Below, piece by piece: positions 1-13,400 of a stretch of 64,000 nt of DNA. The translations under genes were made by a program, and so were the position numbers. Position 1 is the stretch's first letter, and each line of letters starts with the position of its first letter. Where the stretch lies: positions 47,094,521 through 47,158,520 of the forward strand of contig NC_088302.1 in the NCBI RefSeq assembly GCF_032854445.1, written 5' to 3'. The notes under the pieces were generated by a model that saw only the letters and a program-made list of their open reading frames with translations, was not told the origin of the DNA and did not search any database. This DNA is from Liolophura sinensis (taxonomy: Eukaryota > Mollusca > Polyplacophora > Chitonida > Chitonidae).

Positions 1-1280
1 CTTAATAGTTGTCTGTAGATAAAAGCAATTATAATACGTGTACTAAATGTGCATGTTAGTTAAACTCAAAGCTTGGTATGTAGAGGTAGTTACGATCGTG
101 TAATCACATGTACCTGGTTGTGTATTGTTTTGTAGCTGGTGTGGAACTTCATACACCGACAAATCCTAGTGCAGTGTCATTGGAGCGCCAGAGCGCATGA
201 GCAATCACGCCTTCAGACAGCCTGACAAATACTTCACGTATTTATTCCCTAACGCTAAGCACCAAAAGCCAAGATTATCATTTATAAGGTGTTATTGCCA
301 GGACATTCTTAGGGCTGAACCTGGATCCCCTAGAAGGGCGCCTTGGCTGCTTGATTGTCACAGTACAAAAGACAGATGTAAGAGGAGAGGCCACGGGGCT
401 CAGCAGGCTTTAGCAATATAAAAAGACTACTGAAAACCAGAACACTTACTGCAGTGTGATACAGTTGACACGTGGTGGCACGTACTCTCGATGAAAATCG
501 ACTTCTCAGGTAGGGTTTTATTTTTACTGTTCATGTAGATTCTTAAAAGTAGCAACGTGCACGCCCATTAGTTAGCAGAATCTAATTTAGCAGAATTGGA
601 TAAAAATGCAGTGATGTTGCTTGCAATTTTCTTTTTCGATGTCACTGGCTTAGAAATACCGTACTTAAAATGCTTTGATGGTGCTTTTAACATGCAGCTC
701 TGCGGGTTTACCTAAGCTGCACATCTGGATAATGGGAAGAAACTGACCCCGAGTGCACTCTTTGCATTCCGTCGGCCATCAGAACATGGTACAGTTATGA
801 ACTGTTACCATCAAAGCCCTAATGAGATATCCATATTTTTTATCCGAGCTGGAAATTATTCATGAACTATTTGAAAATCGAATTTGGTGCTATGTCTGCA
901 ATATCTTCCTTGCACAATCAAAACTGTCTAACTCTTCTGTCTTATAATTTTCTAGATATAGCTACTATTTATATATGATCTATTTCATATTCCTTTGGGA
1001 ACTAGCATTTTGCCTCGTGATTATCGACTTGGAACATCCGTTGACAGTTTAACAGTTTTGCATGACCGTCGGATTTGACGCTTAGATCAGAACTATACTA
1101 TTTAAATGTATTTTTTCTAGCCCAATGCAGGAAGTTAAACACCAACTTAATACGCAGTTCCAGTCAGTTGTAGAAAAGTCATCGTTGGTGGTAATTTCCA
1201 TTGGTTTACACGCACATAACAGTCGAATAGGTACGATTTTAACACCAAAACATTCTGGTAATGGGGAAGGCAACGCTAAA
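1..1280. other. Gene-free stretch, nothing recognised
   Basis: Only short open frames of under 90 codons occur here. None shows a recognisable domain, signal peptide or convincing splice context. Base composition is AT-rich, like the introns elsewhere in the window. The stretch ends where the 33-bp tandem array begins. A missed non-coding exon cannot be excluded. Confidence 0.5.
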
Positions 1281-1304
1281 ATCAAGACAATGCCGTTATA
1301 TACG

Positions 1305-2310
1305 GAGTCATGTCATCAGTGCGTATGCAGCCCAAAACCGCTATCAGCAAGATGCTTACGCAGCTCAGAACCACCATCAGCAAGATGATTGCACAGCCCA
1401 ATACGGCCATCAACAAGAAGCTTACGCTGCCCAGAACCGCCGTCAGCAAGAAGCTTACGCTGCCCAGAACCTCCATCAGCAAGGTGCTTACGCTGTCCAG
1501 AACCGCCATCAGCAAGGTGCTTACGCAGCCTAGAACCGCCATCAGCAAGGTGCTTACGCAGCCCAATACGGCCGTCAACAAGAAGCTTACGCTGCCCAGA
1601 ACAGCCATCAGCAAGGTGCTTACGCTGCCCAGAACCGCCATCAGCAAGGTGCTTACGTAGCCCAGAACAGCCATCAGCAAGATGATTACGAAGGCCAATA
1701 CGGCCGTCAACAAGAAGCTTACGCTGCCCAGAACCTCCATCAGCAAGGTGCTTACGCTGTCCAGAACCGCCATCAGCAAGGTGCTTACGCAGCCCAGAGC
1801 CGCCATCAGCAAGGTGCTTACGCAGCCCAATACGGCCGTCAACAAGAAGCTTACGCTGCCCAGAACAGCCATCAGCAAGGTGCTTACGCTGCCCAGAACC
1901 GCCATCAGCAAGATGCTTACGCTGTCCAGAACCGCCATCAGCAAGGTGCTTACGCAGCCCAGAACAGCCATCAACAAGAAGCTTACGCTGCCCAGAACCG
2001 CCATCAATAAAATACCTGCACAGCCAAGTACCACCATCAACCAGATACTTACGCTGCCCAAAACCGCCATCAGCAAGGTGCTTACGCTGCCCAGAACCGC
2101 CATCAGCAAGGTGCTTACGCAGCCCAGAACAGCCATCAGCAAGATGATTACGCAGCCCAATACGACCATCAACAAGAAGCTTACGCTGCCCAGAACCGCC
2201 ATCAGCAAGGTGCTTACGTAGCCCAGAACCGCCATCAGCAAGATGATTACGCAGCCCAGAACTGCCATCAGCAAGATGCTTGCGGAGCACAGTACGACCA
2301 TCAACGAGAT
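1305..2310. repeat. 33-bp tandem array, homogeneous half (about 30 units)
   Basis: The unit is 33 bp, built around CAGAACCGCCATCAGCAAGG followed by TGCTTACGCTGCC. Copies stay in exact 33-bp register, so each frame reads an 11-residue repeat. On the plus strand one frame reads AYAAQNRHQQG with substitutions (N/Y, R/S/L/G, G/E/D), interrupted by TAG near 1531 and TAA near 2007. Minus-strand frames stay open for 334 and 389 codons. Units 5-10 closely match units 13-18, an eight-unit (264 bp) higher-order period. I find no start codon context, signal peptide or splice sites that would make it a gene. It could be a decayed repetitive coding exon (Q/Y/A-rich) or a plain minisatellite. Confidence 0.9.
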
Positions 2311-3696
2311 GCTTACACAACCAGTACCGCCATCAACAAAATACTTACGAAACCCAGTACCGCCATCAATAAAATACCTACGCAGCCAAGTACCTCTATC
2401 AACCAGATACTTACGCAGCCTAATACCGCCATCAACCAGATGCTTACACATTCTAGTACGGCCATTAACCAGATGTTTTCACAGTCCAGTACCGCCATCA
2501 ACAGAATGCTTACACAACCCAGTGCTGCCATCAACAGAATGCTTACACAACCAGTGCCGCCATCAACAAAATGCTTACGAAGCCCAGTACCGCCATCAAT
2601 AAATACCGCCATCAACCAGATACATACACAGCCCAATGTAGCCATCAATCAGATACTTACACAGCCAGTACCGCCATCAATCAGATAGTGACACAGACCA
2701 CTACCACCATCAACCAGATACTTACACAGCCAGTACCACCATCAACCAGATACTTACACAGCCAGTGCCACGATCAACTAGATACTTACACAGGTAGTAC
2801 CGACATCAACCAGATACATACACAGCCCAGTACCGTTATCAATCAGATACTTACACAGCCCAGTAACGCCATCAAGTTACATACACAGCCCAGTACCGCT
2901 ATCAATCATATACTTACCCCACCAGTACCGACATCAACCAATATACTTACGCAGCCCAGTACTGCCATCAACCAGATACTTACACGAACAGTACCGCCAT
3001 CAACCAGATACATACACAACCCAGTACCGCTATCAACAGATACTTACACAGCCCAGTACCGCTATCAACAGATACACACACAGCCCAGTACCGCTATCAA
3101 CAGATACTTACACAGCCCAGTACCGCAATCAACCGCATACTTACACAGCCAGTATCGCCATCAACCAGATTTACACAGTCTAGTACCGCCATCAATCACA
3201 TATTTACACAGCCAGTACCCCCTCACAGTCAGCACCGCCATCAACCAGATACTTACACAGCCCAGTACCAGGTATTTACACAGCCCAATACCGCCATTAA
3301 CCACATACTTACACAGCCAGCACCGCTATTAACCAGATACTTACATAGCCAGTACCGCCATCAACCAGATACTTACACAACCAGTACCGCTATCAAACAG
3401 ATATTTACACATCCCTGTACCGTCATCAACCAGATACCTACACAGCCAGTACAGCCATGAACCAAATATTTACACAGCCCAGCGCCGCCATCAACCACAT
3501 AATTACACAGCCAGTACCGCCATCAACTAGATACTTAAACAACCCAGTATCGCCATCAACCAAATATTTACACAGCCCAGCACCGCCATCAACCACATAC
3601 TTACACAGCCAGTACCGCCATCAACCACATACTTGCACAGCCAGTACCGCCATCAACCACATACTTACACAGCCAGTACCGCCATCAACCAAATAA
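2310..3696. repeat. Diverged half of the same array, 32/33-bp units
   Basis: This continues the preceding array with a drifted consensus around CAGTACCGCCATCAACCAGA plus TACTTACACAGC. Many units have lost one C (CAGCCAGTA versus CAGCCCAGTA), giving 32 bp instead of 33 and shifting the frame between neighbours. Some units are truncated to about 27 bp (near 2865-2885 and 3210-3230). In the original plus frame the unit reads YTAQYRHQPDT, related to the AYAAQNRHQQG unit of the first half. The single-base losses argue against current coding selection in this half. Confidence 0.88.
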
Positions 3697-4681
3697 AAAT
3701 TATACTCGGGTGAGAGAATAGATATCAATAAACACATAAGGCACCTTGCCACTTCCGGATGGATGAAGGTAATTGGACAACCACACACTAGTCTATCGTG
3801 AATAATCCTAAAGTTGTTGTTTGCTTAAGTGTAAGTGGCAGCGTCTATCATAAATGAAATATTACCCTCCCCTAGCGGCTTGGACAACTGGGACAGACAG
3901 AGACAGGTAACCATAGCTGCATAAACCCTTTTGCTTTGAGGCTATGTAAACACTAGGCAAATTTCCCACGAAACGAGAATCGGCCTTGCTACACTGACCT
4001 ATTCATATCTGATGAAAATTCATTAAATGAAAACAAATGAATCACACTTGGGGTATTACTGTGTAGGAAAATGGCATGCATCAGGCGAAAACTCTTAATC
4101 TTAAGTGCCTAGTCTTATCAGTAGGCGACTGGCTATAAATTGTGTCTACGTCGAACCAGTCTTGTGGAGAGGCAAAGTGGGGAGAATGGTTTCGTTATTC
4201 ATGAATTACAATTAAGCTATTATGCACTACCCGTGCGTGTTAGTAACGCAAAGTGGTACTCAGCAGCAAAGCAATGGTATACCTGTCACTTTGACAAAGG
4301 ACAGCAGAGTACTCAAAGATTTACCTAACATATTCTTTCTTTCTTTTCATGTTCTTAAATACCATAGAAGCTAAGCTGTTTTGGAGTTACCCAAAAGCTC
4401 TTAATTTTGTTAATATTACTCCGTTCAATCACCAGGCAAAATACGAGAAACTGGGAAAGGAAACGTTCTCAGTGACTCTTTGTTCATTTGCCCCTCATTT
4501 TCGCATATTAGTTCTCGTAAACCGCATCATTTATCTTTGTTTACTTGTCTTATCTTATCTTGGCCGTTCCCATAAACCATACCCTTTATCTTTGTTTATT
4601 TGTCACATTTTCATACTCTCCTGTACGATCGGACGACCGAAAAAATTAATCACAGGCAGTTATTATTAATTATTAAACACG

Positions 4682-4775
4682 AAAGTTGTCATGGGCTCTG
4701 CCGGTTTCCTCCCACCATAATGCTTGCTGCCGTCGTATAAAGTGAGTTATTTTTGAGTACGGCATAAATCACTAC
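4682..4775 (+). repeat. SINE 3'-part fragment, plus orientation
   Basis: The fragment reads CTCCCACCATAATGCTTGCT, GCCGTCGTATAAAGTGAG, then TTTTTGAGTACGGCATAAA. This matches the 3' body of the tRNA-derived SINE seen intact elsewhere (for example the reverse complement of 32422-32703). The tRNA-like head is absent and the usual AAATAAAT tail is replaced by an A-run. Confidence 0.75.
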
Positions 4776-6385
4776 ACAAAAAAAAAGAAAACAGAAATCA
4801 AAAAAGGGAAGAAGAAAGGCGTTTTAAAGAGTCAACCTGCGAGTTTCTGATTTATAACGTACTTCATTTACTGATTCATTTATTGATTGATTCATTTGTA
4901 CCATATGGGCGAGTTCCCGTGATATCGTTTTCGGATGAAATGTCCATTATACGGTAATAATCCACAGGGCATTTAGCTTGATAACTGCAAGTGTGTTTGG
5001 ATTTTATTACACATCCAGAAACTAGAGCTAAACAGTAGTTGTGTAAGAACTTGTACTGAAGTATTTTCTGTGAGACGTAAGTACTTATATAGTGTTTAAA
5101 ATCTTTACATGTACGTATAATACGTGTGGCGAATGTTGTAGAACTCAACTTTTCCCAAATCGCAATAACATACGTTTTACAAGTGGGCTTGTGTCGTTGA
5201 TGTACCGGAACAAGTATACTGTACATTGTAATCAAATCAGTTTAATCAAACCAGTTTGATCTACTTTCTCAGAACAGCGCTTATGTTATATACGGAAAAT
5301 CTGTCTGAATACGGCTGGCCTATAACAAGATACTAGCTAAGAACTGTCAAGTGCGTTAGTCTATCGGGTGGACGCTGTAACTACTTTCGCAGCGTGGGGA
5401 CCCTGAACTACAAACATTTACATTGCTTTCTATATAAGGAAGTTTTTCAGTGTTGCAGTTTCGCAGGATTAAGATCAGTGGTTTTACTATCGTTAATATT
5501 AGCCTAAGCTTTGTCTTACATGAATAATTCTGTTTCATGGTGCATGACTGGTTGTTTATAATGGGTAAGCTCAGTCGTAAAAACATCTTTGAGAGAAATT
5601 CCTGGTCAGAGAAGAACTACAGAGTTCTAACAACAGCTTTGTCAACGTTTTCAATCTTTGATGTCAGCTTGGCTGACGAACAAATGTTCTGTTTGACCGA
5701 ACATATATGGGCGTACATATTACATCGTGCTAATGGACTGTCGCTGGAGTGCTGATTGACCGAGCTTCTCTGCTGCTTCCGCCAAGTCCCGATCCCCCAC
5801 AGTCCTAGGTTTACTCGCCCAATGGTTTCCTGCCAGTGGCTGTGGCACTGGCACGTTCACCCAGCGACACTGAGGGTCGGAACTGTTTGCTGTACACAGA
5901 GGCATTACTGCATACGGCTACTTAACAGGGATAGCCGGCGCCTGGAACTGAGGCTAGACGTTTGGTGTGGTTTGTTTTTAGATGTGTTGTACCGATAGAA
6001 ATTTAAACGGTACGATTGGAACTGGCAACTGCGTCAAGAATAAGTCAGGTGAGATTGTAGTGAGATGAAAGTCCTCGTTCTATAGATTGAATGTTATGTT
6101 TGAGATATGGTACATAACGTGTTAATCATTTACCGATACTTTTCATTTTCGTTGAATATTTCTGTACAATATTTTGACTTTGAATGATCTACAGTAGATC
6201 TACAGTAGATCTGAAATATGTTTGTTTTGCAGGTAAATGTAATTGCCTTGTTAGTAGCATTACATTTTTGACACTTGAAAAGTGAGAACCTGGGCTAACA
6301 TTTCTAGTTTTGATTTTTCTACTTTGGCATTTCGTAATCTGAGTGGTGTGGAGCTATTCATATATAGGGTCTATATAGCTGACGT

Positions 6386-6475
6386 TGTCTCCTTGGTTAA
6401 GTGATTAGTGTACTAGCGCAGCACAACGCCTCTCACCAATGCGATCACACTGAGTTCAAGTCCAGCTTACGCTGG
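6386..6475 (+). repeat. tRNA-like head of the SINE, plus orientation
   Basis: The sequence has an A-box-like TTGGTTAAGTGATTAG and a good B box, GAGTTCAAGTCC, preceded by GCCTCTCACCAATGCG. That is the order of the full-length SINE head. The 3' body is missing. Confidence 0.7.
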
Positions 6476-7897
6476 CTATGGTGATTTTTTATAGTTAAAG
6501 CTGTACGTGTACGGCCTCGTTTGAACCAATAACTGCTCTATTTAGCGCTGGTATAAACTTTCACTATATTCAGAAATTAAAGAATACATGAAACGCGTGT
6601 TTCTTTTCCATACAGAGTGTATGATGTGGCTTAAGATATAAAAGTACAAAACAAACTTCTCAGCTTTTTTGTTGGGGGCGTAAAATGGCGTTTAAGTACA
6701 CTTTTTGCGAAGGCCACAGCGGTCAGAACGGGAAGTAAGTATCCTGCTGTAGTGGCGTCAACGGTGATAGCTGTCAAAACAACTTTGTTGGGGAGAGAGC
6801 CCGAAATGAGGACGCTAAGCTGGTCCCGCGTTCTCAGTATTCTTGGCATCGATGACGTCATTTCCAAATATTTCCGACTATTGACATTATGCCTCATAAA
6901 TATAAAAAAAAATTTCATTTTTTGCATATCTGTCTTCATTTTCCTGAAAACCACACTCTTCGTTTTGTACTAACCTTTGACGTAATGCTTAAGCTTAATT
7001 TATGGACCTGCCAGGTTGGTACCGTACCATTCTAATACGGTAAAGAAGGGAAAATGAAGAAAGTACCCGCATTCACCCTGAAAATGGGTAAGATGTGAGA
7101 AGTTTGAAATTGAAGGTCGTGTAAAAGTCATTTGGTAAAAGAAGTATTTCACTCCAGTATAGTATTTCAAGGTTGCATGGTTTGACTGAAACGGATTATA
7201 AATATCCTGCGAATGTCTTCAGACAAGCACGTGAAGTGTCCTCCTTTCGCTCTGTGTTCTTTTTTGGTCTATCTAGTTATAGGTTTTTCCTGTAAAGAAT
7301 TTTATTGTAAAATACTGAACATCGTTGCAGCTGTTTTCTTTGAAACTAATCTGCACTATACATGAAATAACTATGAACTAACTATGAAATATAGACATAC
7401 TTTTTTCTCTTATTAAATGTAGTGCTTTTTTCTTATCGGTGCTGATAGAAGTTCTTGTTTTATCGGAGAGATTAGGTCAGTGCGACCACCACACGTGCTC
7501 GGGATTCGCAGTCCGATGTATGGTATGATATGGTTCCGACATGTGTTTTGCTTTGAACTATACTCCCCTAATTGCTGTTCACTGGTCACGACTTCACGCT
7601 AACTGAGACGATTCTGTGTCCGATGCTTACAGGTAAATCTTAATAATCAATTGGCAGTTATTAATTATTTACCACTGTCGACCGCGGATTTATCACAAAA
7701 AGCGGATTACGTGTACCAAAGAGCCCAGTCTAGTTCGTCTGCTCAGAAGTAGAAATGGATCGCCCTCATTCACAGCGATGCACGTTTTGTGCCGGATATT
7801 ACCCAACAGACTGAATAAATTACGTACATGTATAATAAGACGATTGCTGGTTACATAATTTACGTTATGAACGCTAAATACATTGCCTCCAAGGACT

Positions 7898-7975
7898 TCC
7901 GATGGCTCGATTGATTAAAGCATTATTGTTCTTGTCGCCGGTGAGTATAGTCTGCTGACCATCAAGGTCGCAGGC
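7898..7975 (+). repeat. Diverged tRNA-derived SINE head
   Basis: GATGGCTCGATTGATTAAAG resembles a pol III A box, and GGCTCGAATCCAGCTCACG contains a B box (GGCTCGAATCC). The spacing of about 60 bases fits a tRNA-derived element. It is more diverged than the main SINE and may belong to another subfamily. Confidence 0.55.
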
Positions 7976-8526
7976 TCGAATCCAGCTCACGTGGATTTGT
8001 CTCCGCCTCCCTCCACCAAAAAAAACAACCACTCGCGATAACGACGTTGAACATTTCGATGGGAGAGGGAATAGAGGAGAAGTGGGGAGGGAGGGGGTGC
8101 AGATGCAGTATTATACAGTATCATGAGGCAACAGATCTGTGCATTGAGCAGAATCCCATTCGTGTGAAGCACGCCTGTATATGACACTTTGATACTTCAG
8201 GGTGCTAAGAAAAGATAGAAAGTACAACAAAATCTTGGAAGATCGCCAAAAAAGTAACAAAAGTATATAAAATTTACTTTCTTCGGTGAATGGTGCAGTT
8301 AGCTTTGTTGTTACCTGTATCATTAATTTCTATCATCTGCCGATTTGATACAAATTTTAACCTGTGGCCATATCATGATTAAATGTTTCTCACTAGAAGT
8401 GTCCCTAAGAACAGTCGGATTTCTAATTTACTGTCAATGAATTACATATTAATATGATAAATGGATGTTTTTACCATGCTCTGAATTACAAATACTACAC
8501 AAACTGTATCCTGGAATCTTTGGCTT

Positions 8527-8644
8527 AAAACGTAGTTTCACCCGGCTGTTGCCCGGTTTCCACCCACCATAATGCTTGGCCGCCGTCGTATAAGTGAAAT
8601 ATTCTTGAGTACGGTGTAAAACACCAATCAAATAAATAAAAAAA
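8527..8644 (+). repeat. SINE, 5'-truncated, plus orientation
   Basis: It contains GCCCGGTTTCCACCCACCAT, then GGCCGCCGTCGTATAAGTG, then GTGTAAAACACCAATCAAAT followed by AAATAAAAAAA. Body and tail are well preserved; the tRNA head is missing. Confidence 0.85.
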
Positions 8645-9432
8645 ATTAATACGTAAACATAGTTATACACCCTACCTCGTCCGACTCACTTATATGTACG
8701 TTTAATGTTAGCATTCCAAAACAATGTATTATTAATGTTTTCTGTCGTAAATAAAAACCGTCGATATGAAATATGAAACTTTCTTCAGAAAAGGCAGTAA
8801 CAGTTATCTGCATATAGTCAATAGATCATTAATATTGATTGTAGAAACAAACAGTTCGTCTTAAAACCCCCCGAATAATGCATGTGTTGACACATACAGA
8901 TGCTGCTAGGGCCAAAAAAAAGGTTGTTGATTAGGAAATTTCGGTAGATATTTAATATCATGCTGCTTTATCTCTCGAGGGTTTCAGGAGGACTTGTGCC
9001 TACTCAGTAATCATGTAATCATAGATCTGTAGCTCTCTCATTCACTACATGGGAAAATCTCACGAACCGTAAACATGTTACTGAATGATGCTAAATAAAC
9101 CGCTTCCAACAAATAGACGTGGGGTTTTCAATCCTTTGATAAAAAAACTTTTTGCAAATGATAATGTGTTCTTAATCAAAATCTCTGGAAGCAAATTACA
9201 TAAGCATTTTTTTTCATCATTTATTGGTTTTATGACATACATATAATTATGTCACATCATGAGGAAGTTGGAAGCGCAAAAGATACCTTTGAATACACGA
9301 GCTAATGGGAGACATTATACAAAGAGGGTCATATCGCCGAAAACTACAGGAAATTACACACTACGAGTACAAAGCTTTGAACCGCTTCATCTTCGGCAGG
9401 CAATTTCTACACACTCCCCTAAACATTTGTGT

Positions 9433-9664
9433 GAGTGGTACGCTTTACTCAAGAATATATCACTTAAACGATGGCGGCCAGCATTTTGATGGGTGAGAAC
9501 CGGGTAGAGCCCGGGAGTAACTCAAGACCATCCGCAGGATGCTGGCAGACCTTCTCACGAACGGCTGGAGAGGAAGCAAGCGTGAGCTGGTCTTGAACTC
9601 AAAGAGATCGCATTGGTGAGAGGCCGCTCAGCCATTGCGTTAACCACTTGCCACGGAGGCCCCA
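9433..9664 (-). repeat. tRNA-derived SINE, nearly full length, minus orientation
   Basis: Read on the minus strand it starts GGGGCCTCCGTGGCAAGTGG (A-box region), has the B box GAGTTCAAGACC, then the CCGGGCTCTACCCGGTTCTC core and the CGCCATCGTTTAAGTGATAT body. The TTTATTTGATT tail is lost. Divergence suggests an older insertion. Confidence 0.85.
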
Positions 9665-10435
9665 CGTAATGTTGTGGAAAAGTGCATATCTATACAGTTT
9701 TGTGTACCACAGCGCAGGCGATTTAAGAGCATCTTGTTGTTCTGGACCAGTAAAGGTTTAACTGTGTCATTATCCATGCCCGGTACGTTGAGAATTCTCT
9801 CAGTTGTTGTCAGTTGCTGAATTGATGTTTGTACATCTACCATAAACAAGCCATGCGCAACTGCAGTGTGAAAAAAACATGTATACAAAATTTGGCACAC
9901 ATTAAAGATGTGCAATCCAATGTAGGTATTAATGTGCCTGTGCATGTTTAAAAAAATAAGTGGCCGATTTCGTAGATATATTTGTACGTTTGACCATATT
10001 TGGTCGTATAATAATATCTGCATGCATGCAGGTAAGAACTAGGAATGATTTATTTCTACGATTTTCGGTGATTAATTAGTTTTTAATTAGTTTTTCGGAG
10101 TTTTATTTTCACTCTTCGAAATAACATATATTTGTTTATATTTAATTTCAGTTATTTTTTCTTTGGCATATATTTTAAGGGATTACTTGTTTACCATGGA
10201 ATGAATATTTTAGCATAGACGTAAAGATTTTCAATTAGTTTCGTACTACACTTTTTGTGGTCTATTACGAATGACAGAAAAAAAACAAATACTACCAATT
10301 TATTCAATAATTAATATAACAACATGCACTAAAACGGAATGTTGGTTTTTTTATTTTATTTTGCAGAGTCGCATGTCCCACGCTGATGGCTGACGGGTCA
10401 TTGTTGCCGTTCGGCATTTTACGGTCACAATCGTG

Positions 10436-13400
10436 ATGTTTCGTCACTTAGTCGCACTCATCATCTTCCTCGTCCTGAAGTACTGCTCAGGTATATGCAA
10501 ATGCTAGGTAATAGGATATTTGATGGTGACACACACGAACTACAAATCACATATTTGACAATATTCGCTTCAAGAGCACACAGCCCTCGTTCATCTGAAA
10601 TTTTATGCAACCTTCTCGTAAAGCTCACTTAAGACCACTTGACTTCCGCCAGTTTGACACAAGTGAAAAAATTCGCCAGTGCAACTTGCCAAAGGTCGGT
10701 GGTTTACTTCGGGCACTTCTGTTTTTTCTCCACACGATACACCGGTCGCCGCCGGGTACAAGTGGAAAAAACTTGAATATGGAATTAAAGAGCAGAATAT
10801 AAGAAAAAATTCAAGTGGCATTCAGTAATTAAATACATCTGAAGAGCACAGTTCAGTATTTTAAACTCAATAAGGATTATTCTTGAATTCCATTAGAATT
10901 TAAGATTTGATTCGAGTTTTTGTGACTTAATTGCAGGAAATCACGATACTTTGGCAAACAAGTTTCTAGACTTAGTTGATGTGGTAAGCCGTGTGGTATG
11001 GGATCATATCACATTTATAGCCCAATGAAGAAAGCTTTTAGCTTAATAGTATAAACCTCATAAACGCATTCCTGAAATGAATTTTAACAGGAAAGTTTAA
11101 GGAACCCCTGTAATGCATTGTGTAATTTCATTTCAATGTATACAACGATGGTGTCTCCGAGAACAATGAATTTCAAGGTCGTTGTATCTGGAACATTTTA
11201 CCTTCAATCGTTGTTGGAAAAAACAACAACAGCAAAAGCTGTATTGTGATCGTTAACGATTATTTTGTCAATAAACGCGCGTAAATTTGTTTACTGAATC
11301 CTGTTTTAAACATGGATAACTATTTTTCTGGTTGTGATTGTCAGGTTATGTGTGTGACAACAAAGATCTTCAATGTAACGCGTGGGCCAAGAACTGGGAG
11401 TGCTACCATAATCCAAACTACATGGTGAACAAATGCGCTAAGTCATGTAACACGCCAGCGATTTGTGGAGGAAGTATGTTACTTACACTCTATAACGAGG
11501 AATAAGTTGTAACTCACTCACAAATTTATTTATTCATTAAACTTTATTAAAATCTATTCGTTCATTCATTAAAATTCATTAATCCGTTCATTAAAATTAA
11601 CTGCTCCATTTATTTTAAAATGTATATGTTCCTTCATTTATTAGCTACTTTCGTCTAAATCTGATATTTAATCGGCGGCTTCTGTCCCGATAATGACTCG
11701 GTTATTATATGTTATATTTAATTAAACATGTTCCAACTGACGAAGTGAAGTACATGGGGCTGTGTTTCGCTGTTTAAACCTTTTAGCTGAGAACTCATTG
11801 TGATGGTGCCAACGAGTTTACTGACCAAAAGTCGATGTTCATTCACACTCATTCAGCATCAATGTATGGAAGGACAAAAGGCCTACACAGTCAGCTGAAG
11901 TTACAACGTGTCAGCTTAACAATTCGTGAATAAGACCACTCTACATGAAGTCACGATAATTCGTGATGATTTACCCCAACATTAAACTTACAACAAAAAG
12001 TAAAAGCCTGTTAAGTATTCCATTTTGCCACTAATGGAGCGAAATTGCGTCCGCCGGATACAGCAAATTACCGATGTATAAATTATAACAAGCCTTCTAC
12101 ATACGTAGTATGCACAACTCTTCTTTCGTCGTCATATGACTGAAAAATTGTTAAGTACGATGTTAAACCCCAAGCACTCACTCACTCACTCACAACTCCT
12201 CTACTTAGTTGGGGGAAAGAGAAAGAACCCGCGTTGTAAAGAGTCAGTAAAAAAAAATATAGCATCTCAAGTCCCTAAGTGATTACTATCATTCTTTTGA
12301 AACATTATAATGATGCGAGAAAATATTCTAAGTAAATAATACAGCACGAATCCATGAAGACAAGAAAATTATTTTTCATGTATGCAAAAAAATTTCCCAA
12401 CGTTTATAAGCTGAACAGTGAAGGAATATAGCCAGTGTAATTGGCAAACGCAATCGACAAGCTTCGATTCTCTCCATTTTAAGATCTGTGATCTTTCTTC
12501 TGTTTTGTAGCTAATAAATGTCAGAGAACGTCACTCTGTGGAAGTGTGAACATAAACGAGATTAAAATGTTCATTGACATGTTTAATTAACCATGTCTGT
12601 TTCCACAACGTATCACCAAGTGTAGCCCTCATAAGTTAACTTGTCATTTCTCGGTTTTATTATTTGTCAGGCTGTAACACTCGCGATTAATCAAATCTGT
12701 CAGTCAATAAACCAATCATTGACTCACTTAACTGTTGTATGGTTTCACCAAAGATACAACTGACACTGCGGAAAATTGTTGGCATCGAGCCAGCGCTGGG
12801 TACTGTGAAAAAACAGACATCGACCCTCTGATCGAGTGTAACACCACCTGCCGAATTCGATATGGTGAGACATTTCTGTTGTTTTCTTGACCTTGAGTCA
12901 TTGGCTAAAGCACAGATAAGTTTAGGATAAATATACATTCAGTGGAAGGAGTAAAGAAAATCTTCTTTGTAACTTCTTTTGTAGGATTCTGTACTTAGCT
13001 CGTCATACCTTTAAAACCAAGGTAGTTTTATAATTTGCAAGGGCAGTCACTGGCGCAGACGTACATGCGATTGTAAAGTTGACCCGTCAAGTATCTATTT
13101 CATGCAATTGTAGCTTTCGATAAATCGCCTCGTCTGAACGCGACTTATTAAATAGACTTGTTATATTTCTATGTCAATCTTCTAATTGTACAAGCTGCCC
13201 TCAACTTGCCTTCCCGACTCATAACATTTTTCTTAAATACTCCTCATATAAAATAAATGAATATTAGATAACCAGATGAGTTGTTTGGTTTTCAGAAACG
13301 ACCTGTGTCACTCCCACATCTGTCAGCCACGCCTACTACACCAGAAGAGACAGCTATCGGTTCATGGATCGTGTCACGTACAGTTGTGACGAAGGCTATG

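Larger units (their letters stand above)
3697..10435. other. Gene-free DNA with scattered SINE fragments
   Basis: No exon with a recognisable protein is visible on either strand. Short open frames (for example 4349-4669, 6631-6954 and 9640-10023) lack domain similarity, and I treat them as chance. The identifiable content is SINE material, listed separately at 4682, 6386, 7898, 8527 and 9433. A short palindromic direct repeat of GATCTACAGTA lies at about 6187-6213. Confidence 0.5.

Noticed and set aside
1282..2451. 389-codon minus-strand open frame with a hydrophobic repeat (LLMAVLG)
   Set aside because: It is a product of the 33-bp tandem unit lacking stops in that frame. Overlapping frames on both strands are equally open, and there is no start context, signal or splice evidence.
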